Source: Ilumatobacteraceae bacterium (lineage in GTDB: Bacteria > Actinomycetota > Acidimicrobiia > Acidimicrobiales > Ilumatobacteraceae). From it: a stretch of DNA of 64,000 nucleotides. Below, one piece after another: positions 47,675 to 56,371 of the stretch (within the stretch, counting starts at the first letter, position 1; every line of letters begins with the position of its first letter). The notes below the pieces were generated by a model. That model was not told where the DNA came from. It did not search any database and saw nothing but the letters and a program-made list of their open reading frames with translations. The DNA lies in the NCBI GenBank assembly GCA_017853385.1, contig JAFMJR010000001.1, positions 1 through 64,000 on the forward strand, given 5' to 3'. Position numbers and translations under genes: made by a program.

Positions 47675-48594
47675 ATGCGTGTAAGCGGTTGCTGCACATC
47701 AATGAAGTCGCCAGCACGTGGAACTGACTGTCCCTCTGGAATAAAGATCATGGTGCTGTGCATGTATGGAGGCTCGAGTAGTGAGATGCGTTGTTGCGCA
47801 AAATGAAATGGACTGCCAACGCTTGGAATTTCGGCAACACCATGTGCTGAGCCTGCCCCAACTACAACAATGTGGCCTGGTCCAGGTACCTGAGTTGATC
47901 GGTAACCGGCAGTTCCACCTTCGACACGATGAACGTCGAGGACATCGGCTTCAAGTTTCATCATTGATTTATCTCCAAGCCACAGGGTGGTTCCAATTCG
48001 AGAAATGAATGCTCGCTTTGGGTGGTTTGCTCTCAAGGTATTCATTTGACTAGATGAAAGGTGGCTTACGTAGACAGGCAATGAATCCTGAAGAATCTCT
48101 AGCCAGCATGTCACTTCACCACTGTGATCTTCGTTGTTGGTATTGAGAGGTGGGTGAATAGACCAACCAACAATGTTGAGAGCAGCTTTTGTGCATGCAT
48201 CGCGCAGTGCAGCAAGTTCGCTTGCCGAAGCACCAAATCGCTGCATTGTTGATTGCAACTTGACTACAACACTTCCGCGCCAGCCATGAGCCTTCAGTGT
48301 TTCAACATGGTGAATTGATCCAACGGTGAGTACAGCTTGTGCCGGAAGAGAAGAAGGAATGTGCGAACCGGCAGGAGTGAGTACGACTGGGGTGAGAGCA
48401 GACGGAATATCACTCGCTTCAAAAACGGTTCCAACGGCAACATGATCTGAAATGTGGGAAGCCTGCTCAAACAAGATTGGCCGACCAAATCCGTATCCAT
48501 TCCCTTTGACAACCGGCAGGGTAAGCCCATGTTGAGATGCCGTATGTCGAACGTGATCAAGCCACAATTGGCGATTCACCGTGAGTCGCAATGT
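47647..48594 (-). CDS. alanine racemase-like PLP protein
   Basis: LPVVKGNGYGFG (PLP Lys), MQRFGAS, SRIGTTLWLGD; C-terminal catalytic region divergent. Confidence 0.7.
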   Translation of the reverse strand, partial: TLRLTVNRQLWLDHVRHTASQHGLTLPVVKGNGYGFGRPILFEQASHISDHVAVGTVFEASDIPSALTPVVLTPAGSHIPSSLPAQAVLTVGSIHHVETLKAHGWRGSVVVKLQSTMQRFGASASELAALRDACTKAALNIVGWSIHPPLNTNNEDHSGEVTCWLEILQDSLPVYVSHLSSSQMNTLRANHPKRAFISRIGTTLWLGDKSMMKLEADVLDVHRVEGGTAGYRSTQVPGPGHIVVVGAGSAHGVAEIPSVGSPFHFAQQRISLLEPPYMHSTMIFIPEGQSVPRAGDFIDVQQPLTRICADTISWV

Positions 48595-48684
48595 CATTGG
48601 TATTGACGGTATCTGACCGCATTTCCCGTCGCAGGCAGGCAAGTTAAAAGCCGACTTGTTAAGTCAACAATTGACCTTTAGGCT

Positions 48685-49188
48685 TTGGGCATGGCGAAAA
48701 TCTTGAGTTTCCCCAATCCGGTAAATGAAACTTCCGCGCGCATTGTTGCTGCTGGCGCGGTGCTTATGGGCATTGCATTTGTAGCCACGGGAAACGGTTG
48801 GATTCTTATTCCATTGACATACGGCTTTGTGGCAAGAGTTCTCAGTGGTCCAACCTTTAGTCCACTCGGAAGAATTGCAACACAGGTAATTACTCCACGT
48901 CTGAAGGCGCAGCATCGACTTGTTCCAGGGCCGCCGAAGCGGTTTGCTCAAGGTGTTGGTGCAGCCTTTACTGTGACGGCTTCAGTTCTTTACGTCGTTG
49001 GTGCAATTGGAGCTTCACAAATAGTGATTGCTGGCCTTGTAGTTGCGGCATTTCTTGAAAGCGCATTTGCAATCTGCCTTGGTTGCATAGGTTTTGGTTA
49101 CTTAATGAAGATTGGTGTGATTCCTCAAGAGGTTTGCGAGGAATGCAATAACTTCACTCTCCGTTCGGCGCAGACCGTTTCACAATAG
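48685..49188 (+). CDS. DUF4395 family membrane protein
   Basis: FPNPVNETSARIVAAGAVLMG; FAQGVGAAFTVTASVLYVVG; ESAFAICLGCIGFG. Confidence 0.8.
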   Translation: MGMAKILSFPNPVNETSARIVAAGAVLMGIAFVATGNGWILIPLTYGFVARVLSGPTFSPLGRIATQVITPRLKAQHRLVPGPPKRFAQGVGAAFTVTASVLYVVGAIGASQIVIAGLVVAAFLESAFAICLGCIGFGYLMKIGVIPQEVCEECNNFTLRSAQTVSQ

Positions 49189-50542
49189 GAAGTAGTGCCT
49201 GGGCCTTGCGTTTTGCAATGGCACCCTTCCAAACGCCAGTGCCATAAGCGGTGTTATCCAGCATTTTGATGAGAGTAAATCGAACAACATCAAGATGAGG
49301 TCGTTTCTTCCACCATTCATACAGGGTTGGACCAAGAGCACATGCAATGAACAACACACGCAATCGTTGAGAAAATAGAGAAGCAATTACAGCAATTGGC
49401 CACCATGTTCGAGCAAACACCTGCGCGAGTTGAAGTCCAGATCGCATCGTTCCATGTAGAGAAATTTGAAATGCGTCAGTGCGCAAGTGAGGAAACTTTC
49501 GCAATTTTCGCGTTGTAGAAACTGATGCAAGTACCGCAATTCCAAGAGCAACAAAGGGCAAACCAAGAAGAACCGAAATCCATGTGGACGCCTGCCATGC
49601 AGAGAGTTGAATTGGGGCGAGTTTCCCCGGATGTCGTGCAGCAAGGGGAGCAGCCGATTCGCCATATGACATTCGTTGACGGGCAAATTGCTTAAAAGTT
49701 GAACGCGGAAGATGTGTACACACTGCTTGGGGCTGGTATCGGCATCGCCAACCACCAGAATGCAATTGCCAAACGAGATCAACGTCTTCGCCAAATCGAA
49801 GTGTTTCGTTGAAACCTGAAACTGAGCGCACTGCTGAAGTTCTGCACACCAGCATTGCTGAAGGCACATAACTCACACGTGTCGCTGGCGCTACTCGAGC
49901 TTCTACTTCTCCCATATCAAGCACGCTGGCAACTGATTCATACTCGGCAAGCGCATTGCTTTGGCCAAACGATTTAACGCGAGGCGCAACCAGAGCAACT
50001 TTAGGGTCAGAGAAATAGGGAAGGAGTTTCCCAACCGTGGTCGAAGAGAGAGCGATATCTAGATCGATAAAGGCGACAAAATCAGTAGAAACTTGTTGTA
50101 AACCTACGTTTCGTGCAGTGGCTGGGCCGCTATTGACGCTGAGTCGAATGACGACAGATCTACCAAGATCTGGCAATGGATATGGCGAGCAATCATCAAC
50201 AACGATGACCGCAAAAAAATCTGCACACATTGCAACAAGTGATTTCAAATGCTGCGCTTCTTCTGCAGATCGAACGAAAGCTGGAATTACTGCGGTGACG
50301 GTGTTCAGGGCTTCACTATGACTAGGTTCGGGAATCGGGTGAATAGCACCGGCGTCAAGAAGTTTTTCGGTCAGAGATTCATGACCAGATGAAAGCGACT
50401 GACCTCGTTCAATGTTTTCGGCAATGCGTCTTCCTGCTTCAGAGAGCGAAAACAACGTGAGTGGCGAACCTGCAAGAACAACATTTCCTTGCGCAGGGCG
50501 TCGCCACGAAATATCTGTGACAAAACGTGAAGTAGGTGTCAT
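49154..50542 (-). CDS. mftF: mycofactocin-system glycosyltransferase (GT2)
   Basis: GT2 VTAVIPAFVRSAEEA, FVAFIDLDIALSS, FGEDVDLVWQLHSGGWRCRYQP; N-terminal layout (WRRPAQGNVVLAGSPLTLFSLSEAGRRIAENIERG) and position. Confidence 0.88.
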   Translation of the reverse strand: MTPTSRFVTDISWRRPAQGNVVLAGSPLTLFSLSEAGRRIAENIERGQSLSSGHESLTEKLLDAGAIHPIPEPSHSEALNTVTAVIPAFVRSAEEAQHLKSLVAMCADFFAVIVVDDCSPYPLPDLGRSVVIRLSVNSGPATARNVGLQQVSTDFVAFIDLDIALSSTTVGKLLPYFSDPKVALVAPRVKSFGQSNALAEYESVASVLDMGEVEARVAPATRVSYVPSAMLVCRTSAVRSVSGFNETLRFGEDVDLVWQLHSGGWRCRYQPQAVCTHLPRSTFKQFARQRMSYGESAAPLAARHPGKLAPIQLSAWQASTWISVLLGLPFVALGIAVLASVSTTRKLRKFPHLRTDAFQISLHGTMRSGLQLAQVFARTWWPIAVIASLFSQRLRVLFIACALGPTLYEWWKKRPHLDVVRFTLIKMLDNTAYGTGVWKGAIAKRKAQALLPIVKRSAPNGE

Positions 50543-51216
50543 GAACTTTGCCAGCGGGCGCGTGTGGTGTTAACGAAATCATGCAGGTCGCTGACCAGGG
50601 TGTGCATGATTTCCTTGCCAATCTCAGCGCTTGCAAGACGCGCGTCACCAAGAACACCATTTGGACTCACCGACTTAACTCCATGGTTGCGAAGCTCGCT
50701 TTGAATCTCAGATATTGCCTGAATGTTTCCAATAGAAAGCCGATCTATGCGAACGGCATCTGGGTTGATTGCAAGCATCATGGATGTTTCAGTACAACCT
50801 GCATGTGCATCGGCTTGCACAATTCGTGGCCACCAATGCGCAAAATTTCGTTTCTCATGCTGAAGTACCTGTGAAGCAACATGTGTTGCTTCAAGGTTTC
50901 CACCATGACCGTGCACAAAGATGACTCCTAGCGCCCAATCACACGAGCGAACTAATTCAACGAAAACTGTGCTGAGTGCTTCGGTACCAATGGAAATAGT
51001 TCCGGGAAAACCTGCATGCTCACCACTTGCCGTAATAGCAATTGCTGGTGCGACAACTATTTGAGTTTGATGGGCAGATAGTGACTCTGAGAGATAGAGA
51101 GCAATTTGTGTATCGGTGTCGAGTGGAAGATGCGGTCCGTGCTGCTCAAACGACCCCACGGGAACAATCACGCACGCGCGCTGTGCGATATCGGTCCAGG
51201 GCTGCTGGCTTGGCAT
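50539..51216 (-). CDS. mftE: mycofactocin-system creatininase-family peptidase
   Basis: VIVPVGSFEQHGPHLPLDTDTQIA; VHGHGGNLEA; DAHAGCTETSMML. Confidence 0.9.
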   Translation of the reverse strand: MPSQQPWTDIAQRACVIVPVGSFEQHGPHLPLDTDTQIALYLSESLSAHQTQIVVAPAIAITASGEHAGFPGTISIGTEALSTVFVELVRSCDWALGVIFVHGHGGNLEATHVASQVLQHEKRNFAHWWPRIVQADAHAGCTETSMMLAINPDAVRIDRLSIGNIQAISEIQSELRNHGVKSVSPNGVLGDARLASAEIGKEIMHTLVSDLHDFVNTTRARWQSS

Positions 51217-51218
51217 AG

Positions 51219-51833
51219 TTAATGCGACTTGCGTCTTTTAACAATGAACCGCACGAGTTCGATAAGTGCGGTGACTCCAATTGCACAGCTAAACGCGAAG
51301 ACGAACGCCAACGTGTGATTGTCTTCAAAGGTCTTTCCACCAATAAATCCAAGCAATGAAGCGTACGTTGCCCAAATTGATGCGGCCGCAATTATCCACC
51401 CGGTAAACCATTTGCGCTCTTGCTGGGTGATTCCGCACGACAAGGTGAGAATTGTTCGACCACCTGGAATGAATCGGGCGGTTATCAGCAACAGTCCGCC
51501 GCGTTCGTGTATTTGGTGGATCACACTTGCCAGTCGGTGCTTACCCTTTTCGGTGCGCTCATATCGGCGAGTGATGAAGTCACTGGCTTGTCGCCCCAAG
51601 TAATACGACAAATGATCTCCTGTGAATGCTCCTCCAAATGCGCATGCCATGACGAGTGCAAGCGAAAGAGAACCAGAACCCGCGCTTACGCCTCCGATAA
51701 TGACCAAGGTTTCACTTGGCACGATGGGGATAACAGAGTCAAGAACTGCAATGACAAAAATAATGAGATAAAACCAATATGAATCCGAAAAATCTTTCAG
51801 CCCATTGAAGAAATCATTGAGGAAAGAAATCAT
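51219..51833 (-). CDS. DedA family membrane protein
   Basis: DSVIPIVPSETLVIIGG; GGAFTGDHLSYYLGRQ; RFIPGGRTILTLSCG. Confidence 0.9.
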   Translation of the reverse strand: MISFLNDFFNGLKDFSDSYWFYLIIFVIAVLDSVIPIVPSETLVIIGGVSAGSGSLSLALVMACAFGGAFTGDHLSYYLGRQASDFITRRYERTEKGKHRLASVIHQIHERGGLLLITARFIPGGRTILTLSCGITQQERKWFTGWIIAAASIWATYASLLGFIGGKTFEDNHTLAFVFAFSCAIGVTALIELVRFIVKRRKSH

Positions 51834-51852
51834 GTCGGCGAAATGTGGCTAA

Positions 51853-52491
51853 TTAAGCAGCGAGTTCTTCATTTGCGCGAATGCGACGAATATTTGGAAG
51901 ATGGCGGATAATCACTAATCCGACAAGGCCAAGCACCGCTGCGATTTGCCAAGAGTCTGGTTGTCCGAAACCAACAGTTGCGGTTACATAAACAGGGACA
52001 GCAATGGTGATGACTAGGGAAGCCACTGCAGACTTGCCAGTAATTTTTCGCAACACAAACCATGATGTGCACAACACGGCGCTCATCATTGGGTACAACA
52101 CGAACATCGTGCCACCGCCAGTTGCAACGCCCTTGCCACCTTTGAAACCTCGAGTAACAGGAAATGTGTGCCCAATAACAGCTGCATATGCGCATGCGTA
52201 AGCTAAATACGAAACGTTGAGACCATCACCGAATTGGTGTGTGAGGTAATAAGCAATACCAACTGAAGCTGAGCCTTTGAGCACGTCAGCAATAAAAACC
52301 ACAAGACCGTATTTCCAGCCGAGTAAGCGAACAACATTCGAAGTTCCAGGATTTCCAGAACCTTCGGCGGTGACATCAACACCGCCACGCTTTGCAACCA
52401 TGAGTGCGCTTGGAGTTGTTCCTAAAAAGTACGACACGATGATCGCGCCGGCTACGTATAACGGTGCAACACCGTTTAGTGAAAAGTCCAT
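51853..52491 (-). CDS. plsY: acyl-phosphate--glycerol-3-phosphate acyltransferase
   Basis: YFLGTTPSALMVAKRGGVDVTAEGSGNPGTSNVVRLLGWKYG; GHTFPVTRGFKGGKGVATGGG. Confidence 0.92.
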   Translation of the reverse strand: MDFSLNGVAPLYVAGAIIVSYFLGTTPSALMVAKRGGVDVTAEGSGNPGTSNVVRLLGWKYGLVVFIADVLKGSASVGIAYYLTHQFGDGLNVSYLAYACAYAAVIGHTFPVTRGFKGGKGVATGGGTMFVLYPMMSAVLCTSWFVLRKITGKSAVASLVITIAVPVYVTATVGFGQPDSWQIAAVLGLVGLVIIRHLPNIRRIRANEELAA

Positions 52492-53633
52492 TATGAATTC
52501 CCCCCAGTGGTAACCGAAACTTTACGTGAATGATCCATGCTCGGTTTCGGAATCAGCGTGACAGTGGCGCTTTTCAGCAGAGATTCGCCCGCACCGATTA
52601 CACATTCGGGATCTGGGCCGTCAAGGGGAAGGCCGGTGAAAAATTTTGCAGCCATGCAGCCGCCTTGGCATGAGTCGTAATTTCCACATGCTGTGCATGC
52701 GCCTTCTGATTCGGGTTCGCGAAGTGAGGTGAATAGTTCGCTGTTGCGCCAAACCTGAGCAAATCCGCCTTCGTTATGTACCGAACCAGCTTTGAATTGG
52801 TCGTGAATAACAAATGGACAGGCATATACATCGCCAATCGGATCAATGAGACACACCACGCGACCAGCCCCACACAAGTTCAAACCAGGAAGCGATTCTC
52901 CGAATGCATTTAAGTGGAAAAACGAGTCGCCTGTAAGCACGTTGTCACCATGTGCAATGAGCCAATTATAAATTTGTCGTTGCTGAGCCTGAGTTGGATG
53001 CAACTCATTCCATGTGTCTGCGCCGCGGCCGGCCGGACGTAAACGAGTAATGCGCAGCTGAGCGCCATAACTATCGGCGAGCGCTTTGAACTGATCAAGT
53101 TGGTCAACATTGTGTCGCGTCATGACGACTGAAATTTTGAAAGGACCAAAATTGGCATCGCGCAAATAGTTCATCGCAGCAATTGACGTGTCAAAAGATC
53201 CTTCTCCACGCACTGCGTCATTTGTCGCGCGATCTGCGCCATCCATACTGATCTGAATGTCGAGATAATTCATTCCAGCAAGACGCTTTGCGTTTTCTGC
53301 AGTGATGTACGTGCCATTCGTTGAGAACTTCACACCAATGTTGTTGTGTTCGGCATGTTCCAGAATTTCAAAGAAATCTTTTCGAATCATCGGCTCGCCG
53401 CCTCCGATGTTGATGTAAAACACTTGCAAGTCGCGGAGTTGGTCTAGAACATTCTTCACTTGATCAGTATCAAGCTCACGCGGATCGCGTCGACCACTGC
53501 TTGATAAACAATGGATACATTGCAGGTTGCATGCATATGTGAGTTCCCACGTGAGACAGATTGGTGCGTCAAGGCCACCTTTGAGTTGCGTGGTTAAGTT
53601 ACTGACGGACACGTACGATCTCCGATGTTTCAA
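52491..53633 (-). CDS. mftC: mycofactocin radical SAM maturase
   Basis: CLTWELTYACNLQCIHC (CxxxCxxC), INIGGGEPMIR, SPASM Cys cluster CTACGNYDSCQGGCMAAK. Confidence 0.92.
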   Translation of the reverse strand: MKHRRSYVSVSNLTTQLKGGLDAPICLTWELTYACNLQCIHCLSSSGRRDPRELDTDQVKNVLDQLRDLQVFYINIGGGEPMIRKDFFEILEHAEHNNIGVKFSTNGTYITAENAKRLAGMNYLDIQISMDGADRATNDAVRGEGSFDTSIAAMNYLRDANFGPFKISVVMTRHNVDQLDQFKALADSYGAQLRITRLRPAGRGADTWNELHPTQAQQRQIYNWLIAHGDNVLTGDSFFHLNAFGESLPGLNLCGAGRVVCLIDPIGDVYACPFVIHDQFKAGSVHNEGGFAQVWRNSELFTSLREPESEGACTACGNYDSCQGGCMAAKFFTGLPLDGPDPECVIGAGESLLKSATVTLIPKPSMDHSRKVSVTTGGNS

Positions 53634-53868
53634 GTGAACTAATGGCTTTCACAAATGAATCCCATCGCTCAGGGGCCACATTGTGCGCGCGCAATGTGTC
53701 TGCAAGAGTTTCATGTGCTGCAACATCACGAAGCACCGCAACTACATCAGGGTGCTTAAGAAAAACGAGTTTGCGATTTCCGTAGTGATAGGCAAGCGCA
53801 CCGAATGGCTCTGGCCGAATTGCAACCTGGGGGTGCAACTCACACGCTGAGTCCAGGGTGACGGTCAT
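53599..53868 (-). CDS. mftB: mycofactocin precursor-binding chaperone (PqqD-like)
   Basis: VAIRPEPFGALAYHYGNRKLVFLKHPDVVAVL; directly upstream of mftC; start MTVTLDSACELHP. Confidence 0.9.
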   Translation of the reverse strand: MTVTLDSACELHPQVAIRPEPFGALAYHYGNRKLVFLKHPDVVAVLRDVAAHETLADTLRAHNVAPERWDSFVKAISSLETSEIVRVRQ

Positions 53869-53885
53869 GGGAAAATTTCTGTTGG

Positions 53886-54035
53886 CTAGTACACACCACA
53901 CATGCCGTCGATGGAGATTTCCTCTACGAGGAGTTCCTCAACAATGTGTGGGGTTACAGATGCCGTGGAAACGCTGTCGTGGCTTGGTGTTTGGGCCTGG
54001 GCGGTGTCGACGGCTAGAGATGCTGTGGTGTCCAT
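53886..54035 (-). CDS. mftA: mycofactocin precursor peptide, 49 aa
   Basis: Manual translation MDTTASLAVDTAQAQTPSHDSVSTASVTPHIVEELLVEEISIDGMCGVY*; C-terminal IDGMCGVY; upstream GGAG; not in supplied ORF list (below length cutoff). Confidence 0.95.
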   Translation of the reverse strand: MDTTASLAVDTAQAQTPSHDSVSTASVTPHIVEELLVEEISIDGMCGVY

Positions 54036-54153
54036 TGGTCTCCACAGTACTCAGGTGGCGGGCTCGGGGTAGCGTCAGCGATGGGGGCTGGGCAACAATA
54101 GAACCAGTAACTCGCGGGCGCACCGTGTGCCACGCGACAGTGATGAGGGGGTC

Positions 54154-55269
54154 ATGGTGAAGACGAAGGCAGCGGTGTTGTGGGAGCTGAATGCTCCATG
54201 GGCAATTGAAGAAATTGAACTTGATGCTCCAGGTCCAAACGAGGTGTTGGTCAAGATCGCAGCATCAGGAATGTGCCACAGTGACGAGCACTTGGTAACT
54301 GGTGACTTGCCATTTGAATTGCCAATTATTGGTGGTCACGAAGGTGCAGGCGTTGTGCAGCAAGTTGGCGCAAATGTCAGTTGGTTAGCGCCAGGCGACC
54401 ATGTGGTCTTTGGGTTTATTCCATCATGTGGTCGTTGCGTCAGTTGCAGCACCGGGCATCAGAACTTGTGTGACCTTGGTGCCTATATGGCAACGGGAAA
54501 GCAAATTAGTGATCAAACTTCGCGACATCACGCTGGTGGAAAAGATGTTGGAATTATGTGTCTGCTCGGAACATTTGCCGAACACACAGTCGTGCACGAA
54601 GCGAGTTGCATCAAAATCGAAAAAGATGTTCCACTTGATCGTGCATGCTTGCTCGGATGCGGTGTTGTCACTGGTTGGGGCTCCAGTGTGTATGCAGCCG
54701 AAGTGAAGCCAGGTGACACTGTTGCAGTTGTTGGTGTTGGTGGCATTGGCGCAAACGCAATTCAAGGTGCCCGACTTGCTGGAGCAAAGCGCATTGTTGC
54801 AATTGATCCAGTTGAGTTCAAGCGCGAAAAGGCGATGGAGTTTGGTGCAACGCACACTGCAAGCTCAATGGCAGAAGCACTTCCGTTGTTGCAAGAACTC
54901 ACATGGGGAACGATGGCTAACAAAGTCATCATGACAATGGGTGTTGGAAATGGCGCGATCATTCATGAAGCAATGGCATTGACTGCAAAGCGCGGACGTG
55001 TTGTTGTGACCAACATTCATCCAGCAACAGAGTTTGGCGCAGGAATGAGTTTGCTTGATCTCACATTGATGGAAAAGCAATTGGTTGGTTCGTTGTTTGG
55101 TTCGGGAAATCCACGTTCAGACATTCCAAAATTGATGGGCTTGTATCGCGAGGGTCAGCTTGACCTTGATGGCCTTGTGACCAAGGAATACAAGTTGAGC
55201 GACATCAATGAGGGCTATCGAGCTATGCGCGACGGAGAAAATATCCGTGGCGTTATCAAGTTCGACTAG
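54154..55269 (+). CDS. NDMA-dependent (mycofactocin-associated) zinc alcohol dehydrogenase
   Basis: GMCHSDEHLVTGDLPFELPIIGGHEGAGVV; CGRCVSCSTGHQNLCDLGA; VAVVGVGGIGANAIQGARLAGA; divergent from mftA. Confidence 0.88.
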   Translation: MVKTKAAVLWELNAPWAIEEIELDAPGPNEVLVKIAASGMCHSDEHLVTGDLPFELPIIGGHEGAGVVQQVGANVSWLAPGDHVVFGFIPSCGRCVSCSTGHQNLCDLGAYMATGKQISDQTSRHHAGGKDVGIMCLLGTFAEHTVVHEASCIKIEKDVPLDRACLLGCGVVTGWGSSVYAAEVKPGDTVAVVGVGGIGANAIQGARLAGAKRIVAIDPVEFKREKAMEFGATHTASSMAEALPLLQELTWGTMANKVIMTMGVGNGAIIHEAMALTAKRGRVVVTNIHPATEFGAGMSLLDLTLMEKQLVGSLFGSGNPRSDIPKLMGLYREGQLDLDGLVTKEYKLSDINEGYRAMRDGENIRGVIKFD

Positions 55270-55283
55270 TTAGTCATACAAAC

Positions 55284-56231
55284 ATGTCTCCAGCGTCGGC
55301 AAGCGACGTTCTCCGCACTTCCACAGCATCTGTTGTCGGTCGTGCGCGTGAGCTAGAGCTTGTCGTTGCAGCGCTTCATGGTGGCCGACATATTTTGTTG
55401 GAAGGCCCTCCCGGCACAGGAAAATCAACGCTTTTGCGCTCTGTTGCAGATGCTTTGGGTGTCGGTTTTGCTTTCGTGGAAGGCAATGCCGAACTCACTC
55501 CTGCGCGTTTGGTTGGTCACTTTGACCCCGCGCGCGTGCTGACTGATGGCTATAGCGCTGATGTGTTTGTTGATGGTCCTTTGGTGTCAGCTCTTCGCAA
55601 TGGTTCATTGTTGTATGTAGAAGAAATCAATCGCATTCCTGAAGAGACACTTAACGTGCTCATCAGTGTGATGAGCGAAGGTGAAATTACTGTTCCACGA
55701 CTTGGCACAGTGAAAAGCGCAGAAGGATTTCGGTTAGTTGCTGCGATGAACCCTTTTGACGCTGTTGGTACTGCACGTATTTCAAGTGCTGTGTATGACC
55801 GTGTGTGTCGAGTTGCAATGACATATCAAGACGCAGACGATGAAATTGAAATAGTGATGCGTGAACTTGCAAAGCAAGCTGGAGGCAGCAAGGTCTCTCG
55901 TGACTGGGTGGCATTAGTGGTGGAAATGGTGCGACGCACTCGCAATCACACTGACTTGCGTTTTGGTTCATCTGTGCGCGGTGCAATTGATACGGCCGTC
56001 GTTGCATCAAGTTTGTCAACAATGCGTAATGCCTCGGTTGAAACAGCAACGATCGGTCTGGATAGTGCGCTAGTAGCACTTACCGGTCGGGTGCGAATGC
56101 GCGAGGGAAGTGTGCGCACTGCAGAAGAAGTAATCGCCGAGATTTTTTCTGAAGTTTTTGGCGTGAAGCCGAAAGACGGCGACGCGGGAAAAGCTGGCGC
56201 CCCGACTGGGGCAACGAACTCCCAATCATAA
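55284..56231 (+). CDS. MoxR-type AAA+ ATPase (0-frame product, 315 aa)
   Basis: LLEGPPGTGKSTLLRSVADALG Walker A; GSLLYVEEINRIPEETLNVLISVMSE; FRLVAAMNPFDAVGTARIS. Confidence 0.9.
   Translation: MSPASASDVLRTSTASVVGRARELELVVAALHGGRHILLEGPPGTGKSTLLRSVADALGVGFAFVEGNAELTPARLVGHFDPARVLTDGYSADVFVDGPLVSALRNGSLLYVEEINRIPEETLNVLISVMSEGEITVPRLGTVKSAEGFRLVAAMNPFDAVGTARISSAVYDRVCRVAMTYQDADDEIEIVMRELAKQAGGSKVSRDWVALVVEMVRRTRNHTDLRFGSSVRGAIDTAVVASSLSTMRNASVETATIGLDSALVALTGRVRMREGSVRTAEEVIAEIFSEVFGVKPKDGDAGKAGAPTGATNSQS
56186..56212 (+). promoter_or_regulatory. putative -1 programmed ribosomal frameshift cassette
   Basis: G_GGA_AAA slippery heptamer at 56186-56192 in MoxR frame; 6-nt spacer GCTGGC; hairpin GCCCC-GACT-GGGGC at 56199-56212; -1 frame open into the VWA ORF. 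Confidence 0.65.
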
Positions 56232-56371
56232 AAGAGGGCGCTCAAGCCGAACAAGCAGTTCAGCAAGCAAACAAACGGACTACCTCGCGCAAAGAGCTGT
56301 CAAAACATTCTGGTTTTGAAGAAATCTCACCAGAAGTTGGCGAGCTAGATGAAATTGCTTTTGACGAAGCA

